Shown one piece after another: positions 58,624 to 64,000 of a stretch of 64,000 nucleotides of DNA. The translations under genes were made by a program, and so were the position numbers. The stretch comes from Melampsora larici-populina 98AG31 (Eukaryota > Basidiomycota > Pucciniomycetes > Pucciniales > Melampsoraceae): positions 109,611 to 173,610 of the forward strand of contig NW_006768788.1 in the NCBI RefSeq assembly GCF_000204055.1, read 5' to 3'. The notes beneath the pieces were generated by a model. It did no database searches, was not told the DNA's origin, and saw only the letters and a program-made list of their open reading frames with translations. Position 1 is the stretch's first letter. Each line of letters starts with the position of its first letter.

Positions 58624-60080
58624 CTAGAGAAGTAAAGACGAAAGAAAGATTAAAAGAAAAAGAAACCAGAGTATGTAAAAGAACAAAGTTAATTTTTAGT
58701 AATGGTTTTGTATAAGGGAAAAATGTTTGTAAGACTCTCACCTTCAAAATCTAATTCCTCGATGGGGAAAAAGATTCGGAAGGGAGAGAGGGGGGGTTGA
58801 TAAGGGAAAAGCAACCAGGACACATTTTGAACAAACACAACGTAAAACAATTACTGAAACAACTTTTAAACAAAACTCTTTTAATCTAACCAAAAGCGGA
58901 CATCCTTCCTTAATCCTCCTCTTGAATTGATATGTTACTTAAGCCTTCACAACCTCTTCACCTTTCCTTCTTACCGGATTGGTCTAAATAAACTACAGCC
59001 TTAATAGACTTGAAACATCACTCGAGAATACCATTCTCCAACACACCCCCTCAAGACTATTGAGGCTCATAATTCAGTCGGGATACCAAAACCCAGCACT
59101 TCTCTTTACCATTTGCTGTCCTTTTTGTTTAGAATTATCCCGAAAAACTTCACTTGAAAGTGATCGACGATAGCTTACCATCAGTGAAATCAACTCAAAC
59201 CTATTCTACATACTTCGTTTACTCCATAACGCTCTTATAAGTCTTGAAGGTAACCCTCACTTGGAAATCAGCTCCACATTAGCTAGAATCGCTCAAGATC
59301 CACATTGAGAATGATTGAGGATGATTCGTCAGTTTTTCCTTTCATGAAGCGATACGATGATTTACCGGAGATTGGAAACATGAGTTGTGGTTCTTGAATT
59401 ATCATACCCTATCAAGTGAGAGTGTGTTTTTGTCACTTCCCCTCGCAAGGCAGAAAGCTGTTCAAACTTCAAACAAAACGATATCCGGAAAATGCAGTAA
59501 GCTTGTCGGATCATACAGGTCAATCCACATTATAAGGTCCTCATCAATTTGATTTTCAGTGAAGATAAGAGATACTGTGTAGTTGCTCCAAAATGTCTGA
59601 GGGAATAAAGTTACGTAAATGTCATAACAGCAATCAATCTCCTCTTCCTTCTAATTATAGGATTCTAAGACTGACAAAGTGTCCATCAGTGTACTTGTCA
59701 TTGACGGCGTTCGAAAGGTTTGATCACTTCACTTCCTTTTCAAACTAACAAAGTGATCATAATGTTTATTAGGAGTTGAACTTTGCATGGAATCCAATGG
59801 CCTTTATACTTTTCTGTCTCTCAGTCTTATGTTTCATTGTCATCCTTATTTGCTAGGTTATTTTATTTTTTTATTCGCAATGCTGCCATCTCAGCATTTT
59901 TTCGCGACAAGCAGGAAGGCTCAATAAAAAAAGTCATTCATCTCTCTCAACGTAATGGCCCTTTCACATCTAACACCTTTGCTATGTTTGATACTTCCAT
60001 GGGTAAACTGGCCCAATAGATGATTTGGTTATGTGAGCTTGTGGTCGCTATGAACGGCCAAGCTTCCTTCTGTACTTTTT
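58624..60080. other. No gene recognised
   Basis: AT-rich intergenic sequence. Short frames, including 59783-60019, show no domain. Confidence 0.4.
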
Positions 60081-60086
60081 GTATGA

Positions 60087-60117
60087 CTAGAGAACATGCG
60101 GGCATGCCCGCAACAGG
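60087..60117 (-). mobile_element. Helitron-like 3' end, copy 1
   Basis: On the minus strand: hairpin TGCGGGCATGCCCGCA, then TGTTCT, then CTAG followed by T, the layout of a Helitron 3' terminus (stem-loop a few bases before CTRR). The element would extend to the right. No 5' TC end was identified. Confidence 0.5.
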
Positions 60118-60249
60118 TAAAATGTCTATAAAACTATTACTTAAACAAGAACTTGTATATCAATACTACCGGTTATTTATTGTGTCAACATCTATCACAG
60201 GGGCAAAAATTGATGCTCACAACTATGTGAGCGTTGAAATGTTCCTGTT

Positions 60250-60345
60250 TTGTTCCCATTTGTTTCCCATTTGTTCCCAATTTGTTTCCCATTTGTTTCC
60301 CATTTGTTTCCAATTTGTTTCCCATTTGTTTCCCTTTTCTTTCTG
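60250..60345. repeat. Microsatellite of TTTCCCATTTG
   Basis: About nine imperfect 11-base units. Confidence 0.9.
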
Positions 60346-60645
60346 TTTGTCAGCTGATTACGTGATCATCAGGAACTGAGCAGACAAACTAAGCCTTCCT
60401 CAGCATTTATTCCTGAGCAAAGAAGTCTGAGGAAGGGCTGATCCTGAGCGGCATTCCCTGGTTCAGTAAGTTCCAAGGGATGCCACCAATGTATAGCTTA
60501 GGGGCTGAGCTGAACTGAGTATTCCCTTAGCTAAGTCTCTGAAGTATCCCCCAGATGGATCACAGAGCACCAAGCTTGCCTCAAGCTTGCCTCAAGCTTC
60601 ATGGCTCCGGAATGAAGCCTGAGGCCCGTCTGCTTGTTCAACTGA

Positions 60646-61105
60646 GCTGCTCAGTTATTCCTCAGGGGCATCCCTGAGATCAGGAGGATCCGGAGGATTT
60701 CACTGCTCATTGGATGAGGGGCTGCTCAGTTATTCCTCAGGGGCATCCCTGAGATCAGGAGGATCCGGAGGATTTCACTGCTCATTGGATGAGGGGCTGC
60801 TCAGTTATTCCTCAGGGGCATCCCTGAGATCAGGAGGATCCGGAGGATTTCACTGCTCATTGGATGAGGGGCTGCTCAGTTATTCCTCAGGGGCATCCCT
60901 GAGATCAGGAGGATCCGGAGGATTTCACTGCTCATTGGATGAGGGGCTGCTCAGTTATTCCTCAGGGGCATCCCTGAGATCAGGAGGATCCGGAGGATTT
61001 CACTGCTCATTGGATGAGGGGCTGCTCAGTTATTCCTCAGGGGAATCCCTGAGATCAGGAGGATCCGGAGGATTTCACTGCTCATTGGATGAGGGCCTGC
61101 TCAGC
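60646..61105. repeat. 75-bp tandem repeat, six copies
   Basis: Near-identical units containing CTGCTCAGTTATTCCTCAGG and GGAGGATCCGGAGGATTTCA. Because 75 is a multiple of three, one frame stays open for 132 codons with a repeated 25-residue motif, but there is no sign that it is a gene. Confidence 0.95.
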
Positions 61106-61698
61106 TAGTCCTCAGGGGCATTCCTGGCCGGATCAGAAGGATCCAAAGGATGTCACTGAGTATTGGCTGAGGGGCTGCTCAGTTGATCTCAGCCCCTCAG
61201 TGTGAAAAACTTTATCCGGGGATATCACTGAGGATTAGCTGAGCAATGAGCAGATGGGATGACGCTTTTATCAGGCTTCATTCCTTAGCAAGGAAGTCTG
61301 AGAAAAGTCCGGCCCATCAGTGATCCAGTCAGGGGATGCTACTGAGTATTTGCTGAGCAGCTCAAATGGGACCCCCCTGGGCAGGCTTCTTCACTGAAAA
61401 ATGAAGCCTCAGGAAGGTATAGTTCATGTGCTCATCTTCATTTTGAACAAATTGCTGAGTATTCAGTGCCTCATGAGCTGATCCTGAGTACTCATCGGGA
61501 ATCAGTTATTGCTCATCCAAGATGGAAATGAGCCTTCTCAATAAATGTCAAGTAAAATATGAGAACCACAGGATGATCACCTGAACACAAACAAGATTGT
61601 GAATTGAATCAATCTGAAAGAAAATGAATCTTTTTTGGAGAATTCCAAAAAGTCTACAACGCTCACATGTATGTGAGTATCTATTTTTGCCCCTGTGT

Positions 61699-62210
61699 AT
61701 AATTTGTGCAAACCTCAATTTGGTTGCAAGGTCCACTTTGTTCCCTAAGTTGTGTTGAAGCACAAACAGCAGGTAATACAAAACAATGTACCATCCCACA
61801 GCATCAGACTCAGAGGAAACAAAGTAGCAACTGGCAGCCAACCCGGTGGGTTTGTTGGGAAGAACTAAAGCATGAAGGAATAGACATGCTAATTACAAAA
61901 AACCTTGGCCAGAGTACAATTAAGGTACCCTTTTGGTCCTCTTGATGGTTTCACCAATTGCCCCTTCCTCATCCTCAACTGGTTATTAAAATCTTGACTC
62001 TTTTACAAGATATCATGTAATTCAACATAAATTGTACCTCAACAAAAACCAATCATTCAAAATGAAAGGTTCGAAAAAAAGTTTAATGAATATACACGGC
62101 AACCACAAAGTAAAAGGTGTATAACCATGATTACCTTGTACTTATTCCCTGATCTGTTGATTTAACATCCTTTGTTACATTTCCTTGTGAAACTCCAAAT
62201 ATTTGATCCA
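61699..62210. other. No gene recognised
   Basis: Short frames at 61548-61841 and 61706-61945 overlap on opposite strands and show no domain. Confidence 0.35.
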
Positions 62211-62240
62211 CTAGAGAACATGCGGGCAAGCCCGCAACAG
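62211..62240 (-). mobile_element. Helitron-like 3' end, copy 2
   Basis: Same 30-base signature as at 60087 with one change in the loop (TGCGGGCAAGCCCGCA). Also preceded by A on the plus strand, as expected for insertion next to T. Confidence 0.5.
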
Positions 62241-64000
62241 TTCAAAAGCACCTCATGGTGTGCAGTTGATTTGGTGTAAAGTAACTACAAGATGTAATGT
62301 GTCATTACACCAGACTTGCACACAGTTGAACCAAATTTCACATTACACACTACCTACCCCACTTTATTTACCATCTCAATAGTGCTAACTAAGTGGAATA
62401 ATCTCAGGAAGCACTGGACACCTGCTTTTAAGTCAGTGAGAAGTTGAACAATCTTTGCCCGTACACTTTCTTTTGTCAATCCGGTTTTCAAGACATTTTT
62501 GGAAATGTTGAAGCTTAACCTTTGAGACCAGGCGCATGTGACAGTCCTGATTGCATACTTTCTGTTCCAAGGGCAAGAAGGCTCCTACATGACTCTACTT
62601 TTGATGTTTTACAGTGAACTTGTGCCTCAGTGTTCCTACCAAAAAACCTAAAAAGCAGACTCATGGGTCATTTCGGTTTCAAAGACACATCACACGTTCA
62701 AGGGAAATCGAAATTCCTACAGAAAATTATATTCCCATCTTCAAGATGAGTTTGCCAGTTCCTCATTTTCTCAACAATCAATGGTTGCTTTGCAGTGTCA
62801 GCATATGTGTGCATTGTGAATAACGTGTATAAAGCATCATCTACATTTGTGACCAGACAAAGGACAACGGCAAAGGTTGAAGATTGGCTTGAAGTGGTTT
62901 GAAAAATAAGTTTAATCAGGGACTTGTGGTGAGAAATAGTTTAGAAAGGGATTGGTTGGTGTGACCCCGTTCCAAAAAACATGAGCCTTTTATGTGTTTC
63001 GTTGTGAGTCGAGTGTTGGCCAAAGGAAAAGTAATCATAATGTGTGCAGCCAAAGCAAAAAGCACAAAGAATATTGCCCAATGGTCTAAAAGAATGTGTA
63101 TGACATGATTGGTATCAATTGACAACAGAAGAAAAGTCCACCAACAAAAGGAATTTGAGGGAAATGCAATCAAACAAAAAGAGAAACAACAGAAAAGCAA
63201 TCAGTAGGTACTATAAATAGGGTGGGTCTCCATCTCCTCCAGGTGGACCGGACCAAGAATTGAGGAACAAATCCGGAGTACTGAGAAGAGCGGGGTCGGG
63301 ATTGTATCTTTTTAGTTTTTAGATATTCCATTAATTTTGAGTCATTTAAAATTGGATACTGATGAAAGCATCATAGTCAAGAAGATGTCTATAATTAGAT
63401 GAAACCTGCTTACATTCTTTCAATCAACTGAGCATCAAAGAAAACAAAGGAACCATGTATGTATCAGCTACATGCAAGACTTGAATTTTAGGATATGAAT
63501 GGAATGGGTGGAATGAGTTCAAAATAAAATGGTGGGGTAATTAAAACAACAATTAAGTGTGGAAGGATTTGTAAAAATTCCCAATGCAAGAAAAAACAAA
63601 CAATTTATAGGTTGAAAAAGAAAAGTCGACTCATTTGAAAAGTACCAATCATCAAATACTAAAAGTCAAAGACCTGTAAGACAACTCAGAGACACATGAA
63701 ACAAAGCGTTTGTGGTAAGCATGATACCACAAGTCCAAAAGTGAAGCATTTGTTTGACAGGAATGTTAAAAAGAATTGTATGAGATATTGAACACATGGT
63801 GGGGACAGCTCTGATTCAAAGAAATGAGGGAGGTAAATGCCAAACAGAGATGAACAGTGTGATTCTTGCAGATCCAATCAAGCCTGGCTTGCAGCGCCGC
63901 GCAGCGCAGCAAAGACTAACCTGAGCTGCGTAACTTCAATTTTTTGGGGGGAGGGGGTGGTAACTTGAATGGAAGCAGGGGGCAACAATCTACCAAGTTT
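62241..64000. other. No gene recognised
   Basis: AT-rich sequence. The last 120 bases turn GC-rich with GCAGCGCCGCGCAGCGCAGC near 63890, perhaps the edge of another element that continues outside the window. Confidence 0.4.

Larger units (their letters stand above)
60197..61698. mobile_element. TIR element carrying minisatellites
   Basis: Ends CACAGGGGCAAAAATTGAT and its inverted partner (61657-61698, ATCTATTTTTGCCCCTGTG) pair over about 40 bases, including a GCTCACA...TGTGAGC hairpin on each side. No target duplication is clear. The inside holds a TTTCCCATTTG microsatellite and the 75-bp array, and many CTGAG/CTCAG motifs. Confidence 0.55.

Noticed and set aside
60710..61108. 132-codon open frame with a 25-residue repeated motif
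   Set aside because: It is produced by a 75-bp tandem repeat whose length is a multiple of three; no start context, introns or domain support a gene.
62916..63200. Hydrophobic minus-strand frame, possible membrane protein
   Set aside because: AT-rich sequence with low complexity, no conserved motif and no supporting neighbours.

Overview
The window looks like a transposon-dense stretch of a rust fungus (Pucciniales, Basidiomycota) nuclear genome. The grounds are short spliced introns of about 50 to 105 bases, several KDZ (Kyakuja-Dileera-Zisupton) transposase genes, a Tet-like 2OG-Fe(II) oxygenase of the kind expanded in rusts, hAT, Ty3/gypsy, CACTA and Helitron-like elements, and one secreted GPI-type CFEM protein gene. 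The species assignment is inference. There is one 513-base assembly gap (28056-28568).

Layout. 104-4138: a seven-exon gene for a P-element/THAP9-like transposase, followed by six tandem 68-bp hairpins (4281-4680). 5240-36983: two nested KDZ-type elements. The outer one has ~176-bp inverted terminal repeats (5240-5415 and 36807-36983) and a decayed KDZ transposase (32856-36523). Near its left end sits a giant inner element, 5842-31543 (about 25.7 kb), with ~300-bp GC-rich terminal inverted repeats and a perfect 8-bp target duplication (ATACTGAC at 5834-5841 and 31544-31551). The inner element carries five genes: a FAR1-like zinc-finger plus OTU protease gene (minus), a Tet/JBP-like dioxygenase gene (minus), a small unknown gene (plus), a 579-residue HMG-box-like companion gene (minus), and the KDZ transposase (plus) divergent from that companion. 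It also holds five blocks of a TCACA...TGTGA palindromic satellite found nowhere else in the window. A young Ty3/gypsy retrotransposon (10467-17393) inserted into one satellite block, and a 762-bp CACTA element then inserted into its reverse transcriptase.

37187-46600: decayed hAT remnants, two related LTRs in inverted orientation, short inverted-repeat elements and a fragment of a Vps15-like WD40 gene. 46622-51595: a nearly complete hAT element with its ends. 51956-53356: a PIF/Harbinger-like non-autonomous element. 53822-56109: a decayed gag-protease region of a second gypsy element. 56376-56738: a small TIR element. 56869-57804: the most host-like gene, a CFEM protein with signal peptide and GPI-type tail. 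58221-64000: repeats, two Helitron-like 3' ends and non-coding sequence.

The main point is the inner element: a giant cargo-carrying KDZ transposon that links a DNA-methylation-type dioxygenase, a deubiquitinase-like protease with a transposon-type DNA-binding domain, and element-specific palindromic repeats between verified ends. A KDZ/TET association is known in general in fungi; this composite with matched 8-bp target duplication is what deserves follow-up.
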